64,000 nt of DNA from Adiantum capillus-veneris. Lineage: Eukaryota; Streptophyta; Polypodiopsida; Polypodiales; Pteridaceae. The notes below the pieces were generated by a model that was not told the DNA's origin, made no database searches, and saw only the letters and a list, made by a program, of their open reading frames with translations. A program made the translations under genes and the position numbers. Positions 63,701 through 64,000 of the stretch are shown piece after piece. Each line of letters begins with the position of its first letter. Position 1 is the first letter of the stretch. The DNA lies in assembly GCA_014529385.2 (NCBI GenBank), contig CM043952.1, forward strand, positions 69,817,370 to 69,881,369. The letters are read 5' to 3'.

Positions 63701-64000
63701 AAAGATGCCCGTATTCATAGTAATCATTGCAATTTCTAGTAATTAGCCTTGAAAATTACTCTATCAACTTGTAAATGTTTGTTGGAAAGTCATATCAATT
63801 TGGAACAAAAACCAAGAAATTTGGTAAATTTTGTTGCCGACAAACCTCCCTTCAAGATTGTTGCCGATGAGGTGCATGCTATTGCTTGAATTTTTGTTGG
63901 AAGCTTGCTTGCCGTGCAAATCTCGCTCAAAATTGTTGACTATGGTGAGGGTTTCAAAATGAAAGTCTCTTGAAGACTTTCTTACTTGAAAATTGTTGTG
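63701..64000. other. No gene seen; upstream of the gag fragment
   Basis: On the minus strand this would be the leader or LTR of the gag-protease fragment. GTTGCCGA(C/T) words recur (63831, 63860). I see no primer site. Confidence 0.35.

Noticed and set aside
1..64000. tRNA, rRNA and CRISPR arrays
   Set aside because: None seen: no cloverleaf-like A and B box pairs, no rRNA words, and tandem repeats here have no spacer structure.

Overview
This looks like nuclear DNA of a land plant, probably not a flowering plant (a fern, lycophyte, bryophyte or gymnosperm would fit). I infer this from plant-type Ty3/Gypsy elements with two RNase H domains, plant CACTA and MULE transposase domains, tRNA-iMet-type primer sites and very dense (GA)n/(CT)n microsatellites. 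The species cannot be fixed from the sequence alone. I see no intact ordinary host gene, rRNA, tRNA or CRISPR array. The window is a nest of transposable elements, most of them decayed.

Layout, left to right. 1-1082: a degraded LTR with an iMet-type primer site. 3.6-31.1 kb: one decayed transposase-like coding unit lies in pieces (3625-4480, 11305-11582, 22159-22185, 29485-31090). It is split by a poorly defined element (about 4805-10765), by Gypsy element A (11583-22154) and by a CACTA transposon (22186-29481). A and the CACTA element lie 31 bp apart and each is bounded by a short target duplication (ATGG and TCC). Removing both gives one stop-free frame across the two insertion points. 31553-38573: Gypsy element B, a young-looking non-autonomous relative of A with 1.55-1.58 kb LTRs. 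It keeps leader ORFs and gag but has a different ORF with a C-terminal membrane segment in place of nearly all of pol. 39693-40797: a large imperfect inverted repeat covering the promoter and 5' part of a small unknown ORF (40668-41024). 41627-42963: a 1.3 kb element with TTAA flanks and 14 bp inverted ends (piggyBac-like). 43390-45540: the end of a Ty1/Copia element (RNase H, PPT, LTR) followed by a gag fragment.

Minus strand, right part. 47865-54330 or beyond: Gypsy element C, with one continuous reading frame interrupted only by stop codons. 55919-60052: Gypsy element D (PR, RT, RNase H, IN). 60172-61680: a MULE-like SWIM transposase remnant. 62270-63700: a gag-protease fragment of another element.

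The most interesting content is in Gypsy elements A, B and C. They share a primer site that is not iMet-type, and each carries extra small ORFs between the primer site and gag. A roughly 71-residue ORF (here ORF3) occurs in all three, twice in C. A and B also carry a zinc-knuckle ORF (ORF0) and a 154-190 residue ORF (ORF2). Their conserved order and conserved residues suggest an accessory protein module of this retrotransposon lineage that I do not recognise from any described family.
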